Below are positions 8,504 through 16,806 of a stretch of DNA of 64,000 nucleotides, piece by piece. Within the stretch, counting starts at the first letter, position 1, and the number at the start of each line of letters is the position of its first letter. The notes under the pieces were generated by a model that searched no databases, was not told the DNA's origin, and worked only from the letters and a program-made list of their open reading frames with translations. The DNA comes from Paenibacillus periandrae (GTDB lineage Bacteria > Bacillota > Bacilli > Paenibacillales > NBRC-103111), in the NCBI RefSeq assembly GCF_022458865.1, contig NZ_JAJNMU010000004.1, positions 372,001 through 436,000 of the forward strand, written 5' to 3'. The translations under genes were made by a program, and so were the position numbers.

Positions 8504-9385
8504 CTATCCTTTGACTGAACCAAGTAAAACTCCCTTGGCAAAGTGCTTTTGCAAAAATGGATATACAAGTAGAATCGGTAAGGTCGATACCACAATAACA
8601 GCCATTTTGACGGATTGCTCCGGGGGAGCGACATAAGTCGCATCCATCTGGGCCGAGTCACCGACTCCACCTGAGGATAAGATTACGATCTGTCTTAACA
8701 GCACTTGAATAGGCCACTTGGTATTGTCGTTGATATAGAGTACCGCATTGAAAAACGTGTTCCAATGTCCTACCGCATAAAATAATGAGAATGTCGCGAT
8801 AGCAGGCAAGGATAGAGGCAATACGATCCGAAAAAAAATGCCTACGTCGTTACAGCCATCGATTTTCGCTGATTCCTCCAAACCATCCGGCAGCTGCTGA
8901 AAAAAGTTACGCATAATAATTAAGTTAAATGCGCTGATCGCGCCAGGAAGCAGTAAAGACCAATACGAGTTGATCATCCCAAGCTGCTTGATAACCAGAA
9001 ACGTTGGAATCATCCCACCGCCAAACAGCATCGTAAACAGAACGAGCAGGATGATGGGTTTCTGGAAATCCATATCTTTCCGGGCAAGCGGATAAGCCAT
9101 CAGACTCGTAAAGAAAATATTAATAAAAGTGCCTACAACCGTAATGTAAACGGTAACCCCCAAGCTCCTGACAAGAGTTTGCGTAGAAAAAATGTATTTG
9201 TATGCATCCAGCGTAAACTCTGTAGGAAACAGGATGAACCCTCGCAGCAGCAGTTCTTTCTGAGTGGCAAACGAGCCGGCGATTATGTAAATGAAAGGGG
9301 CAACGGTCATTATGGCAAAAAGGGTCAGCACCGTAGTGTTCAGGCTGTCATATATGCGACTCCCCCAGGTTGGTCTGTGAAGCAT
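8504..9385 (-). CDS. Sugar ABC transporter permease, LplC/YtcP type
   Basis: The 293-residue protein has six hydrophobic segments and the EAA-loop (EESAKIDGCNDVGIFFRIVL) that contacts the ATPase, and ends in LLGSVKG, typical of the YtcP subgroup. AAAGGAG lies upstream of the ATG. It follows the partner permease by 36 bases and precedes the binding protein by 62, so the three are one operon. No ATPase gene is in this operon. Confidence 0.9.
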   Translation of the reverse strand: MLHRPTWGSRIYDSLNTTVLTLFAIMTVAPFIYIIAGSFATQKELLLRGFILFPTEFTLDAYKYIFSTQTLVRSLGVTVYITVVGTFINIFFTSLMAYPLARKDMDFQKPIILLVLFTMLFGGGMIPTFLVIKQLGMINSYWSLLLPGAISAFNLIIMRNFFQQLPDGLEESAKIDGCNDVGIFFRIVLPLSLPAIATFSLFYAVGHWNTFFNAVLYINDNTKWPIQVLLRQIVILSSGGVGDSAQMDATYVAPPEQSVKMAVIVVSTLPILLVYPFLQKHFAKGVLLGSVKG

Positions 9386-9421
9386 GGCGTTTAGACGCTC
9401 CTTTCTATCTAGTAACTCTCA

Positions 9422-10369
9422 TTAGTAAATGCCTTCTTCTCCGAATTTTTTAGCCAAATAGTTGGAAGCTACTACAAGAATCAAGCCTACAACTGATTTA
9501 AACAAACCGACTGCTGTACTGAAGCTGTACTGCCCTTGACTAATACCGACGGCATACACATAAGTATCAAATACTTCGCCGATATCGCGATTCATCGCAT
9601 TCAGCATCAGGAAGATTTGCTCGAAGCCAGTATCGAGGAAATGACCGAGCCGAAGGATTAACAGTATGATAATCGTGGTACGGATAGCGGGCAATGTGAT
9701 GTGCACTAGCTGGCGAAACCGATTTGCTCCGTCCATGCGGGCAGCTTCATATAATTGCGGGTCCACTCCGGCCAGTGCGGCAAGGAATATTATCGTACCC
9801 CAGCCTGTTTCTTTCCAGATGACCTCGGCTGTAACTAACGTTCGGAACCAATCGGGACTCACCAGAAAATTGATTTTTTGTCCGCCAAATTGCACTAGCA
9901 GCTCATTAACAATCCCGTTTTCAGTAGTTAAGAAAATGTAAGCTATCCCGACAACAACAACCCAAGACATAAAATGCGGAATGTAAATCAGGGTCTGGAA
10001 AGTCCGCTTAAGGAACTCCTGTCTCAATTCATTCAACATGAGCGCAATAATAATGGGAAGCGGGAAGAAAAATACAATATTATAGAACGCTAAAATCAGA
10101 GTATTTCGGAAAAGTACGATAAAGTTGGAATCGTTAAAAAAACGCTCAAAGTGCTTGAGTCCGACAAAGGGGCTATCCCAAAAGCCAAGAAAAGGCTGAT
10201 AGTCTTTGAATGCAATAAATATTCCGTACATAGGCCAGTACTTAAAAATCAAAAAGTACAGAAGACCAGGTAAGACCATGAAATAAAGCCAGCGGTTTCG
10301 CAGCAGTTTTTTCCATAGCATGGATGACTTCGAAGCTGCCGGGATACGCGCTTCCATACTCGTTTGCAT
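9422..10369 (-). CDS. Sugar ABC transporter permease, LplB type
   Basis: First gene of uptake operon 1: 315 residues, six membrane spans, EAA-loop (YEAARMDGANRFRQLVHITL) and the C-terminal KKFGEEGIY seen in LplB relatives. GAGGAAGAAGG precedes the ATG. It pairs with the LplC-type permease downstream to form the channel. Confidence 0.9.
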   Translation of the reverse strand: MQTSMEARIPAASKSSMLWKKLLRNRWLYFMVLPGLLYFLIFKYWPMYGIFIAFKDYQPFLGFWDSPFVGLKHFERFFNDSNFIVLFRNTLILAFYNIVFFFPLPIIIALMLNELRQEFLKRTFQTLIYIPHFMSWVVVVGIAYIFLTTENGIVNELLVQFGGQKINFLVSPDWFRTLVTAEVIWKETGWGTIIFLAALAGVDPQLYEAARMDGANRFRQLVHITLPAIRTTIIILLILRLGHFLDTGFEQIFLMLNAMNRDIGEVFDTYVYAVGISQGQYSFSTAVGLFKSVVGLILVVASNYLAKKFGEEGIY

Positions 10370-10393
10370 ATTGCCTTCTTCCTCTCATTTCTC

Positions 10394-10432
10394 ATGACTG
10401 ATGTAATGTTTACACACTCAATGACTGATGTA
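10394..10432. repeat. Two 12-base direct repeats upstream of uptake operon 1
   Basis: ATGACTGATGTA occurs at 10394-10405 and again at 10421-10432, 27 bases apart, just upstream of the first permease gene. AraC-type activators often bind direct repeats, so these may be sites for the regulator of this operon. Seen by eye; binding is inference. Confidence 0.4.
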
Positions 10433-10641
10433 CTGATTACAAGTTTCGTAGCCTTATCATAATGGTGATGCCCAATTGCCGTCCATAGTCTCTACTTGCT
10501 CACCTTGCAAAGCCCCTGCTTCAGAGGGGGAAACACGGTCTGATAGTCATTTGTTGCACATATTGTCACTGGTTGTTCTATGCTATCCGAACGGTAAAAT
10601 ATGAGGCTTGTTCGGGTTCTGTGAAACAAAAGGAATGAACC

Positions 10642-10690
10642 CAAAAAAACCGTCAGGGTAACTTTGAAGTTACCCTGACGGTTCGGTTTC
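10642..10690 (-). terminator. Strong terminator of the YesMN/FAD-oxidoreductase operon
   Basis: A perfect stem of up to 15 bases (CCGTCAGGGTAACTT with its complement) is followed on the minus strand by seven T residues. It lies about 40 bases after the stop of the oxidoreductase gene. The rest of the gap up to the first permease start (10370-10641) holds the direct repeats and no ORF that I could support. Confidence 0.9.
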
Positions 10691-10727
10691 TTTAATCGGC
10701 TCGACGATCGTTGCTATATTGGTGATT

Positions 10728-12071
10728 CTAGGTTAAGACAGCATGATTGTGCAGCAGCACCTTCTGCAGCTGAGTCACATCAACCCCAGCAGCCGTAGTA
10801 CCCGCAGCGCTGGCTAAAGCAGCTGCTGTCCCTGCAGCTTGTCCAGTTGCCATGCAGCTCGGAGTCAATCTTGTTGTTGCCAATGCTTCATGGGTAGTTG
10901 ACAGACAGCGGCCGGCTACGAGCAGATTATGCACCTGTTGTGGCACCAAGCAGCGATAAGGAATATCATAAGCGCCATCACCTCGGACCAAAGCCTCCGT
11001 AACGCCTTTGCCGGATGGATCGTGGATATCGATCGGATAACCGCTGCGCGCAATGACATCCTCGAAGCGTCTCCCTGTAACTACGTCATCCATACTAAGA
11101 CGATATAACCCATCAATCCGTCGCGTCTCGCGCACACCGATCTGTGCAGCCACAGAGGAAATGGAAGCTTGGGAGAATCCGGGAACCGATTTTTGCAAAA
11201 ACTCGGCCATCATCATCACCTGTCGAAGACCTTCCTCTTCGGCTAAAGTCAAGTCCTCGATGTCCGTACCATCCAGACCTTGGACACGGGTGCAGTTGAC
11301 CAGAATTTCGTCAGGCTCCGGTCCGGCAAATAGCAGCACCTGATCCCGATTAATCGGCAGCTTGGCCGCATTCCATTGGGAGTAAAAGCCTTGAATGCCC
11401 GTTAACGGCAATTCATTCAGCTCATGAAACGGTGTTTTATGATAAAAGTTAGTTGGATTGTTGATCATCTCCTGGCGAATGACTTCGAGATCTACTCCGC
11501 GCATACGAAATTTCATCGTCATCGGCTGGGTCCGCTTATCGCCCTCACGCCCTGTTTGTGTAGGGGCTCCTGACAAATAAGCCATATCCGCATCCCCGGA
11601 GGTATCGACGAACATCTGACCAGAAACCTGAATAGGTCCTGATTTCCCTGAAAGCTGAACAGATTGGATCATATTATTATCCACTTGGACGCCATCCACA
11701 AAGCTATGCAGGAGCAGCTTCACCCCAGCCTCCTTCAGCATATCAATGGCAAGCAGCTTATAAATCTCCGGGTGATAGGGAGTCACAGTGTGGACAAAGC
11801 CGATCGTATCGCGTAAATGTCCAGGTGATCCACCGCGCTCAATCAACCGGTCGATGATTTCCTGAGCGATCCCTTTAATAACCTGCTGCCCGCTTTCCGT
11901 ATGAAAGGTCATCCAAGGGTAAACCGAGGCGGCAGTTGACATCCCTCCAAGGAAGCCATACCGTTCTATCAGTATGGTGCTGGCTCCTTGTCTTCCGGCG
12001 GCTATAGCCGCATTAATTCCAGCGGGGCCTCCTCCGACAACCACAACATCCGCATGTAGCTTGCGAGTCAT
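10728..12071 (-). CDS. FAD-dependent oxidoreductase (FAD_oxidored family)
   Basis: A 447-residue protein beginning with a dinucleotide-binding motif (VVVVGGGPAGINAA, about residues 9-22) and continuing with features of the PF12831-type family (FVDTSGDADMAYLSGAP in the middle; VAGRCLSTTHEALATTR and the GQAAGTAAALA helix near the C terminus). Such flavoproteins are poorly characterised and often sit in carbohydrate clusters. The track's longer frame uses a GTG three codons earlier, but AGGAG lies 8 bases before this ATG. It is the last gene of the YesMN operon, 12 bases after the permease stop, so it probably oxidises an imported sugar or derivative in the cytoplasm. Substrate unknown. Confidence 0.85.
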   Translation of the reverse strand: MTRKLHADVVVVGGGPAGINAAIAAGRQGASTILIERYGFLGGMSTAASVYPWMTFHTESGQQVIKGIAQEIIDRLIERGGSPGHLRDTIGFVHTVTPYHPEIYKLLAIDMLKEAGVKLLLHSFVDGVQVDNNMIQSVQLSGKSGPIQVSGQMFVDTSGDADMAYLSGAPTQTGREGDKRTQPMTMKFRMRGVDLEVIRQEMINNPTNFYHKTPFHELNELPLTGIQGFYSQWNAAKLPINRDQVLLFAGPEPDEILVNCTRVQGLDGTDIEDLTLAEEEGLRQVMMMAEFLQKSVPGFSQASISSVAAQIGVRETRRIDGLYRLSMDDVVTGRRFEDVIARSGYPIDIHDPSGKGVTEALVRGDGAYDIPYRCLVPQQVHNLLVAGRCLSTTHEALATTRLTPSCMATGQAAGTAAALASAAGTTAAGVDVTQLQKVLLHNHAVLT

Positions 12072-12082
12072 TATCCTCACTC

Positions 12083-12940
12083 CTATTCCTTTAATCCTGT
12101 CATCGCTACGCCTTCAATAAATTGCTTCTGCGCGAAGAAAAATACGATCAGCAGCGGCAAGGTCGCCATAGTTGAAGCACTCATCAAATGATGCCACGAT
12201 GTGCCAGCTTCATCCGTAAACAGCGATAGCGCCAACGGCAGCGTCATAAGCTTACGGTCATTAATAAAAATGAGCGGTTCAAAAAAATCGTTCCAGCTCG
12301 TTAAAAAAGTAAAAATAGTTAAGGTCGCGATGGCCGGCCTGGCTAAGGGGACCATAATATTCCAATAAATACGGAACTGTGAGCATCCGTCGATCATAGC
12401 GGCTTCTTCCAGATCCTTGGGCATTCCAAGGAAAAATTGGCGCATGACGAAGACACCAAAGACACCGCCCGCCCCGAAGATCGGCAGTATAATTAGAGGA
12501 AGATGTGTATTGATGAAGCCGATATCCCGCATGAACAGAAACAAAGGAATAGCTGTAACTTCAGAAGGAACCATCATAGTGCTTAACAAGAGCAAGAAAA
12601 TCAGATTTCTTCCAGCGAACGGAATTCGACCGATCGCATAACCGGCCAGAGAAGCAAAGAAAATCGTTCCAATGACAACCACGATGGCAATATACAAGCT
12701 GTTAAAATAAAACAGGTGAAACGGTATGAGATGAAGAACTTCCGTGTAATTTACCCAGCGGATCGGCGACGGTAAAAATACCGGAGGAAAAACGAAAATT
12801 TGCGACGGTTCCTTTAACGAGGTCGAGATCATCCAGATAAAAGGAAACAGCAGCAGAAGTGAGAATATCGTTAAAACGGCGTAATGAGCAGTAACACCCA
12901 CTCTTCTGGAAGCCGTTTCCATTAGAGATCTAGTTTTCAT
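12083..12940 (-). CDS. Sugar ABC transporter permease, MalG/YesQ-like
   Basis: The 285-residue protein has six spans and the EAA-loop (EEAAMIDGCSQFRIYWNIMV). It overlaps the previous permease gene by 11 bases, which implies translational coupling. GAGGTGG precedes the ATG. It works with the MalF-like partner and the lipoprotein of the same operon. Confidence 0.9.
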   Translation of the reverse strand: MKTRSLMETASRRVGVTAHYAVLTIFSLLLLFPFIWMISTSLKEPSQIFVFPPVFLPSPIRWVNYTEVLHLIPFHLFYFNSLYIAIVVVIGTIFFASLAGYAIGRIPFAGRNLIFLLLLSTMMVPSEVTAIPLFLFMRDIGFINTHLPLIILPIFGAGGVFGVFVMRQFFLGMPKDLEEAAMIDGCSQFRIYWNIMVPLARPAIATLTIFTFLTSWNDFFEPLIFINDRKLMTLPLALSLFTDEAGTSWHHLMSASTMATLPLLIVFFFAQKQFIEGVAMTGLKE

Positions 12941-13847
12941 GAAAAATCCACCTCTTCCTAAGCGTCCACTGAATCAAAGTGAATGCCATAATCAGAAAGA
13001 AAAGAATATAAGCCAAAGCTGAGGCATAACCGAATTCAAACAGCTTGAATGCTTTTTCCCAAATATAATACACCATCACCTTGGTACTGCTTCCGGGTCC
13101 ACCCTGAGTCATGACATAAATCTGGCCAAACACCTTCATAGAACCAATGACCGTCATAATAATGGTGAGGAACAAGGTCGGCGTTATGAGTGGAATCGTA
13201 ACTCGTATAAATTGAGTGAAGCGGTTGGCACCATCTATTTTTGCGGCTTCATACAGATGAACAGGCACCTGCTGCAGAGCTGCAATAAACAGGACCATGT
13301 TTAAGCCGACGTTTTTTAGCACGCTGGTAATGATGACAGCTGGCATCGCCAATTGAGGGTTATACAACCAAGCAGGACCCTCAATACCGATGAGCTGCAA
13401 AATCTGATTGATAAAGCCGGAGTCTGTAGCGAACATGTATTTCCAGACGATCGACCAGACGATTAACGAGGTCATAACAGGAACGAATATGGCCGTGCGG
13501 AACCAGCTGATGCCTGGCATGCTTTTGGCTAGCAGTACCGCGAAAAGTAGAGCAATAGCAATATTGAGCGGCACCAGCCCGGCTGCAAAATAAAAGGTGT
13601 TGCCGAGTACAACCCAAAAGTCGTGATCCGATAAAATGTTTACATAATTATCAAAACCGATAAACTTGGCTTCTCCAAGTAAGGGCCAATCCGTCAGGCT
13701 CATGTAAAAGGCTTGGAACAATGGAACCATCAATATGGCGGCAAACCCCAAAACCATAGGTGAAACAAAAATCCATCCTGTAATATTCGCTTCACGCTTC
13801 AATGGATTCATTGCTTTTTTCCTTCTTGCTGAAGGTGCGCTTTCCAT
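12930..13847 (-). CDS. Sugar ABC transporter permease, MalF/YesP-like
   Basis: The 305-residue protein has six spans, the EAA-loop (YEAAKIDGANRFTQFIRVTI) and a GGPGSSTKVMVYYIW motif typical of MalF-like CUT1 permeases. AGGAGTG lies upstream of its ATG, 12 bases after the TIM-barrel gene. Confidence 0.9.
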   Translation of the reverse strand: MESAPSARRKKAMNPLKREANITGWIFVSPMVLGFAAILMVPLFQAFYMSLTDWPLLGEAKFIGFDNYVNILSDHDFWVVLGNTFYFAAGLVPLNIAIALLFAVLLAKSMPGISWFRTAIFVPVMTSLIVWSIVWKYMFATDSGFINQILQLIGIEGPAWLYNPQLAMPAVIITSVLKNVGLNMVLFIAALQQVPVHLYEAAKIDGANRFTQFIRVTIPLITPTLFLTIIMTVIGSMKVFGQIYVMTQGGPGSSTKVMVYYIWEKAFKLFEFGYASALAYILFFLIMAFTLIQWTLRKRWIFHEN

Positions 13848-13859
13848 AGGTATTCACTC

Positions 13860-14579
13860 CTAACTGTCGATCGCATTGCGAAAGTCGTGTATCGCCCGTC
13901 TTATTTCATCGGCGCTTTTGCCAATGACGACAGCGCCAAGCAGCAAGGCTCGAACTCCGCTATCCTTTAGAGCCGGAACATCTCCAGGCACCAATTTGCG
14001 CTGAGATGGAACGATTACAGGTAAACCAGCTGTTTGCACCAACCAACGATATCGAAGCAGATCAGCAAAGTTAAGGGGTGTCCCGTATTGCTCCGATGGA
14101 ATAACGGAAGCTTCCAGCGCTTGGATCGGAAAAGCTTTGGCTGCTTCCAGCAGTCTGGCATCAAATGTATGATCAATAGCAAAGGTAGGAGCCAATTGTG
14201 GATAATGTAATAAGAACGTTGGCATATGCCAGGCATAAATCGAAAAGAAATCTATGCCGAGTGCGATCAGCTGCTCGATTTCCTGCGGACTAATGGCATC
14301 AAGCGAGCCACCAGGAACGATGCCTAAAGGTCCATTCAGCAAGGAACGAATTTGACCGAATGTCTCTGCATACTCCGATAAAGGCCCAAAGCTGTTTCCA
14401 CTGGCGCGGTGATCTACATTGATATGTACCTTCAGTCCATCCGCCCCCTCCTCAATGGCCGCTTGCGCCAATGCCAAATCATTGGAAGGCAGGCTGACAA
14501 ATAATTGAAGCTTAGGTTCATGCAACGCTTGGCGTAACCGATTCATAGTAACATCCCATCCTGTAGAGCTGCGGCCCAT
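13860..14579 (-). CDS. Unrecognised TIM-barrel-like cytoplasmic protein
   Basis: I do not recognise a named family. The 239 residues alternate short strands and helices as in a (beta/alpha)8 barrel: LQLFVSLPSND, EEGADGLKVHIN, GIVPGGSLDAIS, DFFSIYAWHM, VIVPSQRKL and a C-terminal RALLLGAVVIGKSADEIRRA that looks like a phosphate-binding loop of TIM barrels such as HisA, TrpC or NanE. It has no signal peptide or membrane span. It lies between the binding-protein and permease genes, so it may act on the imported compound. The start is uncertain: the first ATG has no clear Shine-Dalgarno, whereas an ATG 11 codons later (14546) has AGGATGGG upstream. Confidence 0.65.
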   Translation of the reverse strand: MGRSSTGWDVTMNRLRQALHEPKLQLFVSLPSNDLALAQAAIEEGADGLKVHINVDHRASGNSFGPLSEYAETFGQIRSLLNGPLGIVPGGSLDAISPQEIEQLIALGIDFFSIYAWHMPTFLLHYPQLAPTFAIDHTFDARLLEAAKAFPIQALEASVIPSEQYGTPLNFADLLRYRWLVQTAGLPVIVPSQRKLVPGDVPALKDSGVRALLLGAVVIGKSADEIRRAIHDFRNAIDS

Positions 14580-14608
14580 TATGGAATGAACCGCAGCTTA
14601 CATCATTG

Positions 14609-15916
14609 TTATTTTTTGAGCAGCGGAGTAATTTTATCTTCCATCGTTTTCACAATTTGTTCTGGCTGTGCGGTTTGACCAAAGAGCTGATCAAAGCCAC
14701 CCAATATCTCATTATCGATTTTTTGCCATTGAACATGTCCTGGCTGTACGACGGCTTTCTCCATCTCGTCAATGACAACTTGTTTAATGATGGACGGGTC
14801 GGGGCTGTCAGGCTGTTTAAGAAATGAATCCGAGTTCAGCACAGTTTTGCGTGGCGGCACGAAGAACGTGGAAGAAGTCTGAATGCCTTCCTGACTGGCA
14901 AAAAACTTCAGTAAATCCTTCACTTCTTTTTGATGCTTGCTTTCTTTAAACACAACGTAACCTGCTTGGCCCATCATAGGAACCGAGCCTTTGGAACCTG
15001 ATGGCATTGGAGCAATACTCCATTTAAAATCCTTGATCGTACGGGCTTTGGACATATAGCTGTATCCATCGAAGAACATACCGATTTTTCCGGTTTCAAA
15101 ATTGATTTGTTCTCCTGCTTTAGGATGGGATTGATCCACAAACATCATATTTTGAAGCATCTTGAACGTTTCTACACCATATTGGTCAGACCATGTAAAT
15201 TTCGTCATATCTTTATTGAACGGGCCACTGCCGTTTGACCATGCGTAGGAAGCTAGCATAATCCATGTTTTCCAATCACGGAAGAAATTAGCGCCGTATA
15301 CTTTGTTGGCTCCCGTACCGCTTGTGAGAGCTTTGGCAGACTTGGTAAACTCCTCCCACGTCCATTTCCCTTGCTTGGCCAGCTCGTTAGGAGACGTAAG
15401 TCCTGCTTTATCAAATAAATCCTGGTTATAAAACATCACGCTTGGAGGTGTTGAGAACGGCAGTCCATACAATTTCCCTTCCTTCGTAAACAAATTCAAG
15501 GTGGAAGGAATAAAATCGTTCAAATTGAAGGCGGCATCATTTTTGATATCTGACACATCGGCCAGAATGTCATTGGCCATGAACTGCGGTACCATCCGCT
15601 CGGATACCCAGGCAATGTCAGGCAGCTCTCGTCCGGCAGCGAGCACCGAAACCTTTTGCTGATAATCTGCGAACGGGATGGACTCCAGCGTTACTGTAAT
15701 GTTGGGATTTTGCTTTTTGTAGGTTTCCAGCAGCTTGGCATACATATCCAGATGTGCCTGGTTCCCCCATGTCAAAAACTTCAATGTTACTGGTTTATTG
15801 CTCGCTGAATTACCGGCCGCATCACCGGATACGGCTGCTTCCTGCTTCGTACATGCGGTTGACACCATAACCATAGCTACAGCTAGAAGACCGCTTAACC
15901 ATTTCTTTTTCTTCAT
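14609..15916 (-). CDS. Family 1 extracellular sugar-binding lipoprotein, CUT1 type
   Basis: A 435-residue lipoprotein with signal and lipobox VSTAC (Cys near residue 22). It has the usual MalE-like landmarks: VTLKFLTWGNQAHLDMY early, GLPFSTPPSVMFYNQDLFDKAGL in the middle and a long C-terminal helix region. AAGGGGGG precedes the ATG. A TATAAT lies in the 110-base gap behind the response regulator gene, so the binding protein and downstream genes may have their own regulated promoter, probably the YesN target. The sugar is unknown. Confidence 0.9.
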   Translation of the reverse strand: MKKKKWLSGLLAVAMVMVSTACTKQEAAVSGDAAGNSASNKPVTLKFLTWGNQAHLDMYAKLLETYKKQNPNITVTLESIPFADYQQKVSVLAAGRELPDIAWVSERMVPQFMANDILADVSDIKNDAAFNLNDFIPSTLNLFTKEGKLYGLPFSTPPSVMFYNQDLFDKAGLTSPNELAKQGKWTWEEFTKSAKALTSGTGANKVYGANFFRDWKTWIMLASYAWSNGSGPFNKDMTKFTWSDQYGVETFKMLQNMMFVDQSHPKAGEQINFETGKIGMFFDGYSYMSKARTIKDFKWSIAPMPSGSKGSVPMMGQAGYVVFKESKHQKEVKDLLKFFASQEGIQTSSTFFVPPRKTVLNSDSFLKQPDSPDPSIIKQVVIDEMEKAVVQPGHVQWQKIDNEILGGFDQLFGQTAQPEQIVKTMEDKITPLLKK

Positions 15917-15957
15917 ACAATTCCCCCCTTAATAATAAGTAAACCTCTACAGCCCTC

Positions 15958-15963
15958 ATTATA
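15958..15963 (-). promoter_or_regulatory. Candidate -10 box for the binding-protein operon
   Basis: A perfect TATAAT on the minus strand lies about 40 bases before the lipoprotein start, without a recognisable -35. That is common for promoters that need an AraC-type activator such as the response regulator encoded just upstream. Confidence 0.4.
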
Positions 15964-16026
15964 CGGGTAGCCCTGCACCAAAAAAATCACGCGATATTCA
16001 GATTTGGTCCGTTATTTATATATATT

Positions 16027-16806
16027 TTACAAACCTTGATCCTCTCGATATGCGCCTGGAGACATGCCAACCTGCTGCTTGAATACAAGCATAAAATGTT
16101 TGGGACTCTGGTATCCCGATAGCCGTGCTACATCGTAAATTTTTAATTGGGTCGAGATCAGTAAATATTTGGCTCTCTCTATTCGGGTTTCCATAATGTA
16201 ATCAGATAAGTTCATAGCGGTTTCCAGTTTAAATAATTGACTGAGATAAGCCGGATTTAAATGGACGTATTCAGCTAGAGCCTGCAGCCGCAAGTCGCCT
16301 TCCGGATGGCCCTGTATATATTCCTTGATTTTGCGAATAAGCCGTTTTCCGTCACCATTCTTGATTATGGTTTCATCTGGGGCTCCTTCTGTGTGAAGGA
16401 CAGTCCGAGTCGGCTGCCCGCCGTGTTCTTGAAGCTCAAGAGTTTGATAAATACGTTCAAGTGCGGATACCAATGCCAACCGATTAATAGGCTTGAGCAA
16501 ATATTCCGATACTCCGAAGCGCATCGCCTTCTGCGCGTACTCAAAATCACTATAGCCACTTATAATTAATAGCGGCATATGCGCGTAGCGCTCTCTCACT
16601 TTGGCAATGAGTGATAATCCATCCATTTCGCGCATTCGTATATCTGTAATGACCACATCCGGTATTTCAGCTTGCAAATAAGCTAATGCTTCTTTTCCGT
16701 GTGCGGCTTCTTTGACCACTTCAAATTTACTGGAAACTTTGGTTATGAGATTTTTAATACCTGTACGAATGATTTCTTCATCCTCAACCAGCATGATTTT
16801 ATACAT
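16027..16806 (-). CDS. YesN-like response regulator (receiver plus AraC domain)
   Basis: The 259-residue protein has a receiver domain with acidic pocket (VEDEE), phospho-acceptor Asp55 (VVITDIRM) and Lys105 (YLLKPIN), then an AraC double helix-turn-helix (about 160-255, ending QQVGMSPGAYRE). It overlaps the kinase gene by 8 bases. By family role it is phosphorylated by the YesM-like kinase and activates genes for sugar uptake, most likely the binding-protein operon immediately downstream. Confidence 0.92.
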   Translation of the reverse strand: MYKIMLVEDEEIIRTGIKNLITKVSSKFEVVKEAAHGKEALAYLQAEIPDVVITDIRMREMDGLSLIAKVRERYAHMPLLIISGYSDFEYAQKAMRFGVSEYLLKPINRLALVSALERIYQTLELQEHGGQPTRTVLHTEGAPDETIIKNGDGKRLIRKIKEYIQGHPEGDLRLQALAEYVHLNPAYLSQLFKLETAMNLSDYIMETRIERAKYLLISTQLKIYDVARLSGYQSPKHFMLVFKQQVGMSPGAYREDQGL

